Assembly: GCF_000282535.1 (NCBI RefSeq)
Contig: NZ_AKJC01000336.1
Coordinates: forward strand, 1-35,788
Direction: 5' to 3'
Length of the DNA: 35,788 nucleotides
Origin: Pseudomonas sp. GM84
GTDB taxonomy: Bacteria; Pseudomonadota; Gammaproteobacteria; Pseudomonadales; Pseudomonadaceae
The notes under the pieces are model-generated. The model worked only from the letters and a program-made list of their open reading frames with translations, made no database searches and was not told the origin of the DNA. The translations under genes and the position numbers were made by a program. Position 1 is the stretch's first letter; the number at the start of each line of letters is the position of its first letter. Of the stretch, positions 25,627 to 35,222 are shown one piece after another.

Positions 25627-26360
25627 TTGACGCTATCCACTAATGAATTGAAGGTTGAATCCACCGCGTTGCTGGCCGACTGCCCGGCAGCGTCCACGGC
25701 CTTGTCGACCACCGCGTCCTGCACCTTTTCGCCCAGGGTTGGCGTGGCGCTCTGCTGCTGCAGCTGTTGCTGCTTTTGCGCGGCTGCGAGTTGGTCGGCG
25801 GTGGGCGGTTTGTTCAGCACGTCCATGCCGCGCATGGCGGTGATTTCGGTGTTGTCGACCAGAATCCACAGGCCATCGGAGGAGAACCAGATACCGTCCT
25901 TGCGCAGCGAGTCGGCATCGAAGGCGATCTTCCAGCGGGCACCTTGTTCATCCCGGAAGAACGCTGCCATGCCCACGTAGCGGGTGCTCTTGGCCAGCGG
26001 CCACTGATCGATCTGACCGATGCCTGGCAGCAGGGTGAGCTCGCGGGTGTCCACCAATGCGTTGCCCAGGGCTTTATCCGGCGACTCCCAGAGGGTGTCG
26101 GCATCGGTGGCGGCAAAACGTTCGAGGTCGGTCAGCTGGTACACGCGCATCACCACCGACAGCGGCTTGCCGTCGGCGCCCGGGTTGAGCTGGTTACCGC
26201 CATCGGAGGTGAGGATCACCTTCTCGCTGTCGGCCAGCATGTCGGCGGCCCAACTGTCTTCCATGCGCTTGCCGATGCGGTCGCTGACGCCGCAGCCGGC
26301 CAGCGCCAGCAGCAGGGCCACGGCGGTCAGGCGCTTGATGGCGGGGTGTGGGGTGTACAT
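25623..26360 (-). CDS. tssJ: TssJ, T6SS outer-membrane lipoprotein with long C-terminal tail
   Basis: A 245-residue lipoprotein. The signal LTAVALLLALAGC places the lipidated cysteine at residue 23, with Gly after it. The transthyretin-like beta-sandwich with SVVMRVYQLTDLERFAATD and a TRELTLLPGIG-like stretch is typical of TssJ, which docks the TssLM complex at the outer membrane. Family members are commonly 160-190 residues. Here about 65 residues are added after the domain, Gln-rich (QKQQQLQQQS) and then Ala/Val/Asp-rich (EKVQDAVVDKAVDAAGQSASNAVDS). It lies 25 bp after clpV and overlaps tssK. Confidence 0.94.
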   Translation of the reverse strand: MYTPHPAIKRLTAVALLLALAGCGVSDRIGKRMEDSWAADMLADSEKVILTSDGGNQLNPGADGKPLSVVMRVYQLTDLERFAATDADTLWESPDKALGNALVDTRELTLLPGIGQIDQWPLAKSTRYVGMAAFFRDEQGARWKIAFDADSLRKDGIWFSSDGLWILVDNTEITAMRGMDVLNKPPTADQLAAAQKQQQLQQQSATPTLGEKVQDAVVDKAVDAAGQSASNAVDSTFNSLVDSVK

Positions 26361-26385
26361 GGCGGCTTAATCTCCGGAAACGTGT

Positions 26386-28983
26386 TCAGGCCAGGCGATA
26401 GGCGAAATCGCCATCGCTGCCCAGTTCGATCGTCAAGCGCTCGATCGGCGCGTCCTGGGCCATGCGCTCGAGCACGTGCTGGGCAAGTTCGGGCATCAGG
26501 GTGCGCGACAGGATGTTGTCGATGTTGCGCGCGCCGCTGTCGACTTCGGTGCACCGCGCGGCGATGGCCTTGACCAGGGCCTCGTCGTAGCAGAGCTCGG
26601 CCTGGTGGTTGCGGGCGAAACGTTTGCGAATGCGCGCAAGCTTCAGGCTGACGATGCGTTCGAGCACCTGGTCCTGCACCGGGTAGAACGGCACGATGCT
26701 CAGGCGGCCGAGGAAGGCCGGCTTGAACACCCGGTTCAGCTCATCGCGCAGGCCTTCGACGATGGCCTCGGGGGTGGGCGGCGTCTCGGCGTTCAGGCAG
26801 GTCTGCATGATGCGGTCGGTGCCGGTGTTGGAGGTGAGGATGATCACCGTGTTGCGGAAGTTGATCTCGCGGCCTTCGCCGTCGTCGAGCACACCCTTGT
26901 CGAACACCTGGAAGAACAGTTCGAGCACGTCGGGGTGGGCCTTTTCCACCTCGTCGAGCAGCACCACGCTGTACGGTTTACGGCGCACCGCTTCGGTCAG
27001 CACGCCACCTTCGCCGTAGCCGACGTAGCCGGGTGGGGAGCCCTTGAGGCTGGAGACGGTGTGGGCTTCCTGGTACTCGGACATGTTGATGGTGATCAGG
27101 TTGCGCTCGCCGCCGTACAGGGTGTCAGCCAGGGCCAGCGCGGTTTCGGTCTTGCCGACGCCGCTGGGGCCGAGCAGCAGGAATACGCCGATGGGCTTGT
27201 TCGGGTCTTCCATGCGGGCGCGGGAAATCTTGATGCGCTTGCCGATCTCGTGCAGGGCATGGTCCTGGCCCAGCACGCGCTCGCCGAGCAGGGCCGGCAG
27301 GCGCTGCACGGTGTCGATCTCGTCACGCAGCATCTTGCCCAGTGGAATGCCGGTCCAGCCGCTGATGACCTGGGCGATGGCGCCGGCGTCGACCAGGGCG
27401 TGCACCAGCGGCTGGTCGCCTTGCACACGGCCAAGCTCGGCGCGCAGGGCGTTGAGCTGCGCGGCATCGGCGTCGTTGGCGGCGTCCAGGGCCTTGAGCT
27501 GTTTGACCAGCGCCAGTTCCTGCTGCCACTGCTCGTTCAGCCGCTGTTCCTGCTGCTGCTCGGCCTGCAGGGCGGCCTGCAGCTCGCCCAGGCGGCGGTG
27601 ATGGTCGTGGCCTTTGCCGGCTTCGTGGTCGAGCACGGCGATTTCCGCCTGCAGGTTGTCGATGTGCCGGCGGCAGTCTTCCAGCGCGCCGGGCTGCGAC
27701 GACTGGGCCAGGGCGATGCGTGCGCAAGCGGTGTCGAGCACGCTGACGGCCTTGTCGGGCAGCTGGCGGCCGGTGATGTAGCGGTTGGACAGGCGCACGG
27801 CCTGCACCAGGGCTTCGTCCATCACCGCCACCTTGTGGTGTTCGCGCATCTTGCCCAGCAGGCCGCGCAGCATGTGGATGGCCTTGTCTTCGTCGGGCTC
27901 CTCGACCTTGACCACCTGGAAGCGGCGGGCGAGGGCGGCGTCTTTTTCGAAGTACTTCTTGTACTCGGCCCAGGTGGTGGCGGCGATGGTGCGCAGCTCG
28001 CCACGGGCGAGGGCTGGCTTGAGCAGGTTGGCGGCATCGTTTTGCCCGGCCTGGCCGCCGGAGCCGATCAAGGTATGGGCTTCGTCGATGAACAGGATGA
28101 TCGGGTGAAGGCTGCGCTTGACCTCTTCGATCACGGCCTTGAGGCGGCTCTCGAACTCGCCCTTTACCCCGGCGCCGGCTTGCAGCAGGCCCAGGTCCAG
28201 GGTGTGCAGGGCCACATCCTTGAGCACCGCCGGGACGTCGCCCTGGGCGATGCGCAGGGCCAGGCCTTCGACCACGGCGGTTTTGCCAACCCCGGCTTCG
28301 CCGGTGAGGATCGGGTTGTTCTGGCGGCGACGGGTGAGGATGTCGACCATCTGCCGCACCTCGAACTCACGGCCCAGCACCGGGTCGATGCGGCCGTCGC
28401 GCGCGCTCTGGGTGAGGTTGATGGTGTACTGGTCCAGGGCTGGCGTCTTGCCGCCGAGCTTGCCGGCCGCTGCCGGCGCTGCCGCCGGACTGGCCAGCGG
28501 GCTGGCGAGCCTGGATTCGGCGCTGCCTTCGACCAGGGCGGTGAGGTTCAGGCGCAGGTCGTCGGCGTTGATCTTCTCCAGCTCCGCGGCCGAAGCGATC
28601 ACCACGCGGCGCAGCTCGGCATCGTCGAGCAGGGCTTGCAGCAGGTGCGCGCTGCGTACCTGACCGACGCCGTACTCGATCGAGGCCAGCAGCCAGGCCT
28701 GCTCGATCATGCGGGTGATGTGCGGTGACAGCGCTGGCGTGCGGGTATTGCCTTTCTTGAAGGTGCCCAGGGCGGTGATCAGTTGCGCCTGCAGACGCTC
28801 GGCGACCACGTCGTAGTGGCGCAGGATCGGCGCCAGGTCGCTGTCGCTGTTGTCCAGCAGCTGCAGCAGCAGGTGCTCCACCTCGACATCGTAGTGGTGC
28901 TCCGACAGGCACAGGGCCGCCGCGCTTTCAGTGGCCGTGCGGCTGGTTTCGTTGAGCTTGGCGAACAGAGACTTCAGGTTCAC
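26386..28983 (-). CDS. clpV: ClpV (TssH), T6SS sheath-disassembling AAA+ ATPase
   Basis: An 865-residue Clp/Hsp100 ATPase. The N-terminal Clp_N domain (about 10-150) is followed by AAA-1 with Walker [10 protein letters not shown] (228-236). A coiled-coil middle domain comes next ([27 protein letters not shown] segment), then AAA-2 with GPSGVGKTE. It unfolds contracted TssBC sheath for recycling. The start is taken as GTG at 28983, which overlaps the tssG stop as GTGA and begins [21 protein letters not shown], the conserved ClpV N-terminus. An upstream frame to 29022 adds 13 residues inside tssG. Confidence 0.96.
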   Translation of the reverse strand: MNLKSLFAKLNETSRTATESAAALCLSEHHYDVEVEHLLLQLLDNSDSDLAPILRHYDVVAERLQAQLITALGTFKKGNTRTPALSPHITRMIEQAWLLASIEYGVGQVRSAHLLQALLDDAELRRVVIASAAELEKINADDLRLNLTALVEGSAESRLASPLASPAAAPAAAGKLGGKTPALDQYTINLTQSARDGRIDPVLGREFEVRQMVDILTRRRQNNPILTGEAGVGKTAVVEGLALRIAQGDVPAVLKDVALHTLDLGLLQAGAGVKGEFESRLKAVIEEVKRSLHPIILFIDEAHTLIGSGGQAGQNDAANLLKPALARGELRTIAATTWAEYKKYFEKDAALARRFQVVKVEEPDEDKAIHMLRGLLGKMREHHKVAVMDEALVQAVRLSNRYITGRQLPDKAVSVLDTACARIALAQSSQPGALEDCRRHIDNLQAEIAVLDHEAGKGHDHHRRLGELQAALQAEQQQEQRLNEQWQQELALVKQLKALDAANDADAAQLNALRAELGRVQGDQPLVHALVDAGAIAQVISGWTGIPLGKMLRDEIDTVQRLPALLGERVLGQDHALHEIGKRIKISRARMEDPNKPIGVFLLLGPSGVGKTETALALADTLYGGERNLITINMSEYQEAHTVSSLKGSPPGYVGYGEGGVLTEAVRRKPYSVVLLDEVEKAHPDVLELFFQVFDKGVLDDGEGREINFRNTVIILTSNTGTDRIMQTCLNAETPPTPEAIVEGLRDELNRVFKPAFLGRLSIVPFYPVQDQVLERIVSLKLARIRKRFARNHQAELCYDEALVKAIAARCTEVDSGARNIDNILSRTLMPELAQHVLERMAQDAPIERLTIELGSDGDFAYRLA

Positions 28984-30050
28984 AAGGCGACCCCATCGTA
29001 AGGAATGTGGAAGACGGCGCAACGCGAAGGTTCTGCGTCACGGCCAGGGCGTTTGAGCCAGCCCAGCCAGCCCAGGGCGACGTTGCCGCTGCGGCCCAGC
29101 TGGGCACGCGGCACCGCTTCGCGCTTGAGGCGAGGGGCGATTTCGAAGTCCAGCTCTGCACCTATATAGAAGCGCACCAGCTCGACCAGCTTGCGGTAGT
29201 CCTCGGTGCCCGGCTGGAAGCGCTGGTAATCGGCCAGCGCCAACGGGCCCAGTTCGATACGAATGCACGACTGGTAGTCCCACACCCGGTTGCCGGCCAC
29301 GGCGCTGTGGCCGAGCTGAGCATTCTTGCGCCCGAGCTGAGTGCACTGTTCGGGCTGCAGGTTGAGCCAGCGGCCAGCGAACTGCTTGACCTGGATCGGC
29401 AGGCCGAAATAGAAGCCGAGCATGCGTTCGAGGTTCAGCGCGTTGCGCGGCTTCTGGCTGAGCAGGCCGGCAAAGTAGCTGAACAGCTCGCGGCGCAGCG
29501 GCGGCGCGGGCTGTTCGAACTTCAGCGCCTGGGCGCGCGGGCCCAGGCCCACCAGGTTGAGCAGGTAGCCATCGAAGCGCGAGGTGCCGTTGCGCTCGTG
29601 CTCGATATGGAATTTGTACTTCTGCCAGGCTTCGTAGAACAGCGTGGTCATGCGGTGCGAGAAGATGTCGAGAAACGCATGGGCGGCATCGTCGCGGTAC
29701 TGCACGTGGCGCTCCAGCAGCAGCTCGGTATACGGGCGCGGCAGCACGCCCGACGGCCCGACCAGCCCCATGAAGGTCACCTGCACTTCCGACAGCGGCA
29801 GCCCGGCCGGCGACACCTTGCCTTCGCGCTCGAAGTGCAGGTCGCTGACTTCGCTGGCCGGAAACGCCAGCGACAGCTGGGTGCGAAAACGCAGCGGGTC
29901 TTCGTGCGGCCGGGTTGCCAGGTCAATGCGCCCGGTGCGGCTGTAGTGCAGGCGGAGCAGGCGCACCAATTGAAAGAATTCGAATCGGTGCGGCTCGGCT
30001 CTGGCCTGATCGATCAGACCAGGGGCTGATCGCCAGTACGTGCTGGCCAT
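28980..30050 (-). CDS. tssG: TssG, T6SS baseplate wedge protein
   Basis: A 356-residue TssG (ImpH/VasB) protein. The N-terminus with PHRFEFFQLVRLL and DPLRFRTQLSLAFPASEVSDL is typical. MGLVGPSGVLPRPYTELLLER and the later FYFGLPIQVKQFAGRW are further family segments. TssF, TssG and TssE form the wedge around the VgrG hub. Its start lies 37 bp inside tssF, a larger overlap than elsewhere in the cluster. Confidence 0.96.
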   Translation of the reverse strand: MASTYWRSAPGLIDQARAEPHRFEFFQLVRLLRLHYSRTGRIDLATRPHEDPLRFRTQLSLAFPASEVSDLHFEREGKVSPAGLPLSEVQVTFMGLVGPSGVLPRPYTELLLERHVQYRDDAAHAFLDIFSHRMTTLFYEAWQKYKFHIEHERNGTSRFDGYLLNLVGLGPRAQALKFEQPAPPLRRELFSYFAGLLSQKPRNALNLERMLGFYFGLPIQVKQFAGRWLNLQPEQCTQLGRKNAQLGHSAVAGNRVWDYQSCIRIELGPLALADYQRFQPGTEDYRKLVELVRFYIGAELDFEIAPRLKREAVPRAQLGRSGNVALGWLGWLKRPGRDAEPSRCAVFHIPYDGVAL

Positions 30051-31834
30051 TGGACGACTCTCTTTTCTCGTTGTTGGGAGCGCAGTGACAATTGGGTGAA
30101 GCTGTTCATCGAGCAGTACTGCCCGAAGAAGTGGTCCAGCACCATGCCGAACAGGAACACGCCGCTGCCGGTGAACTGGCTTTCGTCGAAGGTCAGGGTG
30201 ATGCCCACGCCGCGTACGAAGTTCGGTCGCGGATGGCCGATACGGGCGACCACCGGCTCGCTGCTGATGGCCTTGATGCCGTTGATCTGTTTACGGATGG
30301 CCGACACGTTGCGGTAGTTGTACAGCGACAGCAGTTCGAGCAGCACTTCGCGGCCCTGGCTGACCAGCGACAGGTGGTTGAGCGACAGGTGCGCGATCAA
30401 CCGCCAGATCAGGCCCTTGCCCAGCGGCACGCGCACCGTGGCGGTGGGCTTGCGCAGGCAGCGGATGTCCTTGATCACCGAGTTGGCCGGGATGTTGAAA
30501 TCGCCACGCTCGCCACCGAACGGCAGCATCAAGGGGATATCGCGGTTGCTGCAGGTAAGGCTGATGCTCAGGGTGTCGCTGCTGCCGTCGATCAGCTCCA
30601 GGTCGCGGTCGACCACGCGGATGCTCATGGCGGTGGCGTCACCCTGGTTGCGCCGACGGGCGATCCAGAAGCTGTTGTGCGGGTCTTGCTCGCCGCGCGG
30701 TTCGAAGAACGGCAGGCAGGTGCCGACCTGGTCGATGCCGCCGAGCTTGCGCACGCGCCGCACACGGTCGATCGACACCACTTCCGCCGCGTTGTGCAGG
30801 CGAATGCCCGGGATGACCGGGTACTCGTGCTGGGTATGGGTGAGCTTGATCGGCTCGGCCTGCTGGCGGAACAGGTTGATGATCGGCGTGCAGTTGAGCT
30901 TGAAGTTGTTGCGCCCGATGTTCTGGGTCAGCCGCGCCAGGCGCTCGCTGAGGTCGTAATCGTTGAAGTAGAAGTTGATCTCCACCTGCTTGACGGCCTT
31001 GCCCTGCAGGATGCGGGCGAAACCTGTGAGGTCGAAGAACATGAACTTGTCAGGGAAGGTGAAGTACTCGTGCAGCAGGCGGTAGCCGAGGAACGAGCGC
31101 TCGGAGTAGTCCACCAGGCCTTCGTCGCGGGCATAGCCCACGGCTTTCAAGGCATCGCGCGGCAGGGCGACTTCGCGCTGGCGGCCGTCGTCCTGGAAGC
31201 TCAAGGTGGCCTTGGCCAGGTTGTTGAACAGCAGTTCGTAGAGCTGCAGCATCAGCGTCGCTTCGCCGTCGAGGAAGAAGCGCAGGCGGTCGATCTGCAT
31301 CTGGCCGAACAGGGCGTCGCCGGTGGCGTCCAGGCGAATGCGCAGACGCGCCACCAGGTCGGCGCTGTGGCCGTTGAAGGCCGAGCGTTCCATTTCGGCG
31401 AACGACGCCTGCTGCACCGCGATGGGCCACAGCTCGACGGGGTAGCAGGTGCGGAACTTGCACACCACACCCTCGACGGCGTTGGCATGCATCTCGGTGT
31501 GCCGGGCCACGCGGTAGGCTTCGGTGACTTTCTCGTGCTTGCCCAGGCTCAGCTCGGCGATCGACATCGACGGGGTAGGGCGCAGGTAATGCGGGTACAG
31601 CACCTCAAGGAACGACTCGACGATTTCCGGGAACTCGTCGTCGAGCTTTTTATGCACCCGCGCCGACAGGAACGAGAACGCCTCGATCAGGCGCTCGGTG
31701 TGCGGGTCCTCGCAGTTGTCGCCCTCGATCAGCAACCGCGAAGCGATTTTCGGGTACTGCGCAGCAAACTCCTGGCCGAGGAAGCGCAGGTGCGACAGTT
31801 CCTTTTCGTAGTAGGGCAGCAGTTCGTCGAGCAT
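30014..31834 (-). CDS. tssF: TssF, T6SS baseplate wedge protein
   Basis: A 606-residue TssF (ImpG/VasA) protein of normal length. LLPYYEKELSHLRFLGQEFA at the N-terminus, DPHTERLIEAFSFLSARVHKKLDDEFPE and LYPHYLRPTPSMSI are hallmarks. The start overlaps the tssE stop by one base (TGATG). Its 3' end runs 37 bp into tssG. Together these tie the three wedge proteins E-F-G into one translational unit. Confidence 0.97.
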   Translation of the reverse strand: MLDELLPYYEKELSHLRFLGQEFAAQYPKIASRLLIEGDNCEDPHTERLIEAFSFLSARVHKKLDDEFPEIVESFLEVLYPHYLRPTPSMSIAELSLGKHEKVTEAYRVARHTEMHANAVEGVVCKFRTCYPVELWPIAVQQASFAEMERSAFNGHSADLVARLRIRLDATGDALFGQMQIDRLRFFLDGEATLMLQLYELLFNNLAKATLSFQDDGRQREVALPRDALKAVGYARDEGLVDYSERSFLGYRLLHEYFTFPDKFMFFDLTGFARILQGKAVKQVEINFYFNDYDLSERLARLTQNIGRNNFKLNCTPIINLFRQQAEPIKLTHTQHEYPVIPGIRLHNAAEVVSIDRVRRVRKLGGIDQVGTCLPFFEPRGEQDPHNSFWIARRRNQGDATAMSIRVVDRDLELIDGSSDTLSISLTCSNRDIPLMLPFGGERGDFNIPANSVIKDIRCLRKPTATVRVPLGKGLIWRLIAHLSLNHLSLVSQGREVLLELLSLYNYRNVSAIRKQINGIKAISSEPVVARIGHPRPNFVRGVGITLTFDESQFTGSGVFLFGMVLDHFFGQYCSMNSFTQLSLRSQQREKRVVQWPARTGDQPLV

Positions 31835-32316
31835 CAGTTGAGGTTCTGCACTTTGTATTCCTGGGTGTTGACCTGCAGCACGGCGTCAAACGACACCTGG
31901 CGGCTGATGTCCTGCAGACGCAGCACGGCGTCTACCCGGAAGGTCAACATGCGGTGGCCGTTCTGCTGGGCCAGCAGCTGTACGCGTACCCGGCGAAAGC
32001 GCCGGTCGCCGGTGCTGATCGCCCGCTCCAGCTGTTGCTGGATGAGCCGGCGATCCTGCGGGTCGAGCACGCTGCGGCTGATGAAGTCGGGCATGCCGTA
32101 TTCAAGGATGGAACCACCGAGCTGGCTGAAGCCGTCGAGCTCATCGGCGACCAGGGACTGGCGGGTATTCACCAGCACCTCCAGGTCGCGCACGATGCTG
32201 GCCTTGTACTCGGCCAGCGAGCAGGTGCGCTGCACGGCAGGCTCCGCCGACTGGTACGGACGGTCGTCCAGCAGTCGGTCAAGCAGCGAGGGCAGCAGGC
32301 GGGCCTGGTTACTCAT
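31834..32316 (-). CDS. tssE: TssE, T6SS gp25-like baseplate protein
   Basis: A 160-residue protein of the phage gp25/W family. Typical segments are SLLDRLLDD near the N-terminus, IVRDLEVLVNTRQSL around 41-55 and the YGMPDF motif. TssE is the baseplate component that starts sheath polymerisation. It lies 27 bp after tssC and is coupled to tssF by TGATG. Length and motifs are complete. Confidence 0.96.
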   Translation of the reverse strand: MSNQARLLPSLLDRLLDDRPYQSAEPAVQRTCSLAEYKASIVRDLEVLVNTRQSLVADELDGFSQLGGSILEYGMPDFISRSVLDPQDRRLIQQQLERAISTGDRRFRRVRVQLLAQQNGHRMLTFRVDAVLRLQDISRQVSFDAVLQVNTQEYKVQNLN

Positions 32317-32343
32317 GTGTCATCCCTGTACACACGGGGCCGG

Positions 32344-33846
32344 TCAGCCGCGGGCGCCTTGTGGCAGTTCGGCGACCAGGCGCAGCGAGGCGGTCAGTTC
32401 GTCGAGCTGGTAGTGCGGCCGCAGGTAGGTCACCGCCTTGTACACGCCCGGCTTGCCCGGCACTTCGAACACTTCGGCGCGGGCTTCGCGCAGCGGGAAC
32501 TTGGCCTTGGCCTCCTGGCTTGCGGTGTCGTCGAGCAGCACGTAGCTGGCCAGCCACTGGTTGAGGAAGCGCTCGACGTCCATGCGCGAGGCGAAGCTGC
32601 CGATCTTGTCGCGCATGATCGCCTTCATGTAGTGGGCGATGCGCGAGGTGGCGAAGATGTACTGCAGCTGCGCCGACAGGCGTGCGTTGGCGTTGGCGAT
32701 GTCGGTGTTGTACTGCTTCTGCTTCTGCGTCGACTGGGTGCCGAAGAAGGCGGCGTAGTCGGTGCCCTTGCAGTGCACCAGGGGGATGAAGCCCAGGTCC
32801 GACAGCTCTTTTTCACGGCGGTCGGTGATGGCGATTTCAGTCGGGCACTTGAGGGCGATTTCGCCGTCGTCGGTGTTGAAGGTGTGGGTCGGCAGGCCTT
32901 CGACCAGGCCACCGCCTTCCACGCCGCGGATCGCCACGCACCAGCCGTAGCGCGAGAAGGCGTCGGTGACGCGGGTGCCCAGGGCGTAGGCGGCGTTCAT
33001 CCACAGGTACTTGTTGTGGTCGCGGCCGTCGACGCTTTCGACGAAGTTGAATTCTTCCACCGGCGTGGTATCGGGGCCATAGGGCAGGCGGCCGAGCACG
33101 TGGGGCAGGGTGAGGCCGACATAGCGCGAGTCTTCCGAGGCGCGGAACGACTTCCACTTGGCGTACTCGACGGTGTCGAAGATCTTCGCCAGGTCACGCG
33201 GGCCGGACATGTCGGTGAACGAGTCCCAGCCGAACAGTTCGGGCGAGGCTGCCGAAATGAACGGCGCGTGGGCTGCGGCGGCCACGTGCGAGATCTCTTC
33301 GAGCAGGTACATGTCTTCGGGGTTGCGGTTGAACTCGTAGTCGCCGATCAGCATGCCGAACGGCGCGCCACCGAAGGTGCCGTACTCTTCTTCGTAGACT
33401 TTCTTGAACAGCGCGCTCTGGTCGAATTCGCTGGCGGCCTTGAGGTCGCGCACCAGGTCTTTCTTGGAGGCGTTGAGCAGGTGGATCTTCAGCGTGGAGC
33501 TGGTTTCGGTCTGGTCGACCTGGTACTTCAGGCCGCGCCAGGAGGCTTCCAGCTGCTGGAATTCACGGGCGTGCATGATCTCGTTCATCTGCTCGGAGAG
33601 CATCGAGTCGATCTCGGCGATGCGCGCGTCGAGCACGGCGATCAGGTCCTTGCTCGGGGTCATTTCGCCTTCGAGCACCTGATTGACCAGTTCGCCGATC
33701 AGGTCGCGGGTGCGGCTGCGCTCGGTGTCGGAGCGGGCCACGCGGCTTTGCGAGATGATGCTGTCGAGCAGCGAGGCCTGCGGGGCGAAGTTTTCCACTT
33801 CGACCAGGTCGGTGTCCTGCTGAGGGAGTGCTTGTTTGTCGGTCAT
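32344..33846 (-). CDS. tssC: TssC (VipB), T6SS sheath large subunit
   Basis: A 500-residue sheath protein. Highly conserved stretches include WRGLKYQVDQTETSSTLKIHLLNASKKDL, YGTFGGAPFGMLIGDYEF, PFISAASPELFGWDSFTDM and YGPDTTPVEEFNF. It forms the contractile sheath with TssB around the Hcp tube. It starts 14 bp after tssB, with AGGAGCC upstream. Full length, no anomalies. Confidence 0.98.
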   Translation of the reverse strand: MTDKQALPQQDTDLVEVENFAPQASLLDSIISQSRVARSDTERSRTRDLIGELVNQVLEGEMTPSKDLIAVLDARIAEIDSMLSEQMNEIMHAREFQQLEASWRGLKYQVDQTETSSTLKIHLLNASKKDLVRDLKAASEFDQSALFKKVYEEEYGTFGGAPFGMLIGDYEFNRNPEDMYLLEEISHVAAAAHAPFISAASPELFGWDSFTDMSGPRDLAKIFDTVEYAKWKSFRASEDSRYVGLTLPHVLGRLPYGPDTTPVEEFNFVESVDGRDHNKYLWMNAAYALGTRVTDAFSRYGWCVAIRGVEGGGLVEGLPTHTFNTDDGEIALKCPTEIAITDRREKELSDLGFIPLVHCKGTDYAAFFGTQSTQKQKQYNTDIANANARLSAQLQYIFATSRIAHYMKAIMRDKIGSFASRMDVERFLNQWLASYVLLDDTASQEAKAKFPLREARAEVFEVPGKPGVYKAVTYLRPHYQLDELTASLRLVAELPQGARG

Positions 33847-33860
33847 CGTCTGGCTCCTGC

Positions 33861-34394
33861 TTACTCGTTGCCGTCGGTGGCGGGGACGGCGGCCTCGCGA
33901 CCGAATTCCTTGCCCAGGGTTTTCAGCTTCTCGGTGTTCTGCAGCACGTCCATCAGCAGCTCTTCGAGCTTGTCGTTGCCGCCCATCTTGTTGCGCAGGT
34001 CGGCCAGCTTGTTGCGTACTTCCAGCAGCTTGCGCAGCGGTTCGACCTGCTTGACCACGTTCTGCGGCTCGAAGTCTTCCAGGCTGTTGAAGTTCAGCTC
34101 GACGCCCAGCTGGGTGCCGTTCTTGGCCAGGGTGTTGTCGACGCGGTAGGTCAAGCGCGGCTTGATGCCCTTGAGCACGCCGTTGAAATTGTCGCGGTCG
34201 ATGTAGACGAACTTGCGATCCTTGAGCTTGGGCAAGGGCTCCAGCGGGTTGCCGGAGAAATCACCCAGCACGCCGACGACGAAGGGCAGTTCCTTTTTCT
34301 CCAGCGCATCGCCGATGTCCACGTCATAGGTGATGTGGACCCGTGGCGCGCGAACGCGGTCGAGTTTGTGCTGGGTGCTTTCCTTCTTCGCCAT
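33861..34394 (-). CDS. tssB: TssB (VipA), T6SS sheath small subunit
   Basis: A 177-residue protein. STQHKLDRVRAPRVHITYDVDIGDA and KKELPFVVGVLGDFSG are the conserved TssB start. LRKLLEVRNKLADLRNKMGGNDKLEELLMDVL forms the C-terminal helical part that interlocks with TssC. I chose the ATG at 34394 (MAKKES); the longer frame only adds MLALEIT in the spacer. It lies 63 bp after the unrecognised first gene of the cluster. Confidence 0.97.
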   Translation of the reverse strand: MAKKESTQHKLDRVRAPRVHITYDVDIGDALEKKELPFVVGVLGDFSGNPLEPLPKLKDRKFVYIDRDNFNGVLKGIKPRLTYRVDNTLAKNGTQLGVELNFNSLEDFEPQNVVKQVEPLRKLLEVRNKLADLRNKMGGNDKLEELLMDVLQNTEKLKTLGKEFGREAAVPATDGNE

Positions 34395-34457
34395 CGTGAT
34401 CTCCAATGCGAGCAATTCGCTGCGAATCTTGGCGCGGCCCGGTAACGGGCACGCGCG

Positions 34458-35207
34458 TTACAGTCCTTCGATCGTCAGCAGCAGGCGCTGACGGATTTCG
34501 TCGTTCATTTCCAGGATGTTGTCGCGGCCCACCAGCTCTTCGAAGCTGGTGTTGCCGGCAATCTGCGTGCTGCTGCGGATGACCGAATCGTCGGGCAGTT
34601 CCGAACGCACCGGCGCACTGATGACGCAGAACGGCAGGTCACCCAGGCCTTTGAGGCGCTCGAAGCTCAGGCCGAAGCGCAGGCCTTCGAACAGCCGGCC
34701 AAGGCCCGGCGACTTGCTCAGGCAGTAGAACAGCACCAGGTAGTGCACCACGAAGCGGTACAGCTCGGCGCTGCTGCGATTGGGGTCGTTGATGACGGCG
34801 CGAAAGCGCGAAAGCTCGAAGCCCTGGAAGCCGACCACCCAGCGCACCGGGCTGGTGATGCGGATGACCTGGCCGTTCTGGGCCAGGACCTTGTCGTATT
34901 CGAGCGGAAACAGTTCGGGGGTGGTGCTGATGAGGTTGAGCGGCACGTCCAGCGCGCTGACCAGCTGGAAGGGCGCGGCGCAGCCGATGCGCTCGTAGAG
35001 TTCGATGAGCGACTGGAAGTGGCCCTGGGTTTCGCGCCCGCTGCTGCGCTGCGCGCCCTGCAGGTATTCGCCGAACAACGTTTGCGGACGGATCAGCGGG
35101 GCCACGGTGGCGAGGTAATCCGACGCCTGCGCCTTGAGCGCATCGGAAATAGCCCGCGTCTGGCCACGCAGCTTGATCAGTGCTTCGACGTCAAACGTCT
35201 GTGTCAT
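34458..35207 (-). CDS. Unrecognised T6SS-cluster protein, first gene of the operon
   Basis: A soluble protein of about 249 residues starting MTQTFDVEALIKLRGQT. GGA about 10 nt upstream decides for 35207 over an in-frame ATG at 35222 or 35381. It has no signal peptide or clear membrane helix and matches none of the Tss or Tag families I know. Visible segments are LFGEYLQGAQRSSGRETQGHF, a region rich in beta strands (QVIRITSPVRWVVGFQGFELS), a hydrophobic helix-like LYRFVVHYLVLFYCLSKSPG followed by GRLFEGLRFG, and LPFCVISAPVRSELP. It precedes tssB by 63 bp on the same strand and is probably co-transcribed, so a cytoplasmic baseplate, sheath or regulatory accessory role is inferred. The product is otherwise unknown. 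Confidence 0.8.
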   Translation of the reverse strand: MTQTFDVEALIKLRGQTRAISDALKAQASDYLATVAPLIRPQTLFGEYLQGAQRSSGRETQGHFQSLIELYERIGCAAPFQLVSALDVPLNLISTTPELFPLEYDKVLAQNGQVIRITSPVRWVVGFQGFELSRFRAVINDPNRSSAELYRFVVHYLVLFYCLSKSPGLGRLFEGLRFGLSFERLKGLGDLPFCVISAPVRSELPDDSVIRSSTQIAGNTSFEELVGRDNILEMNDEIRQRLLLTIEGL

Positions 35208-35222
35208 CGGTAAATCGTCCAT

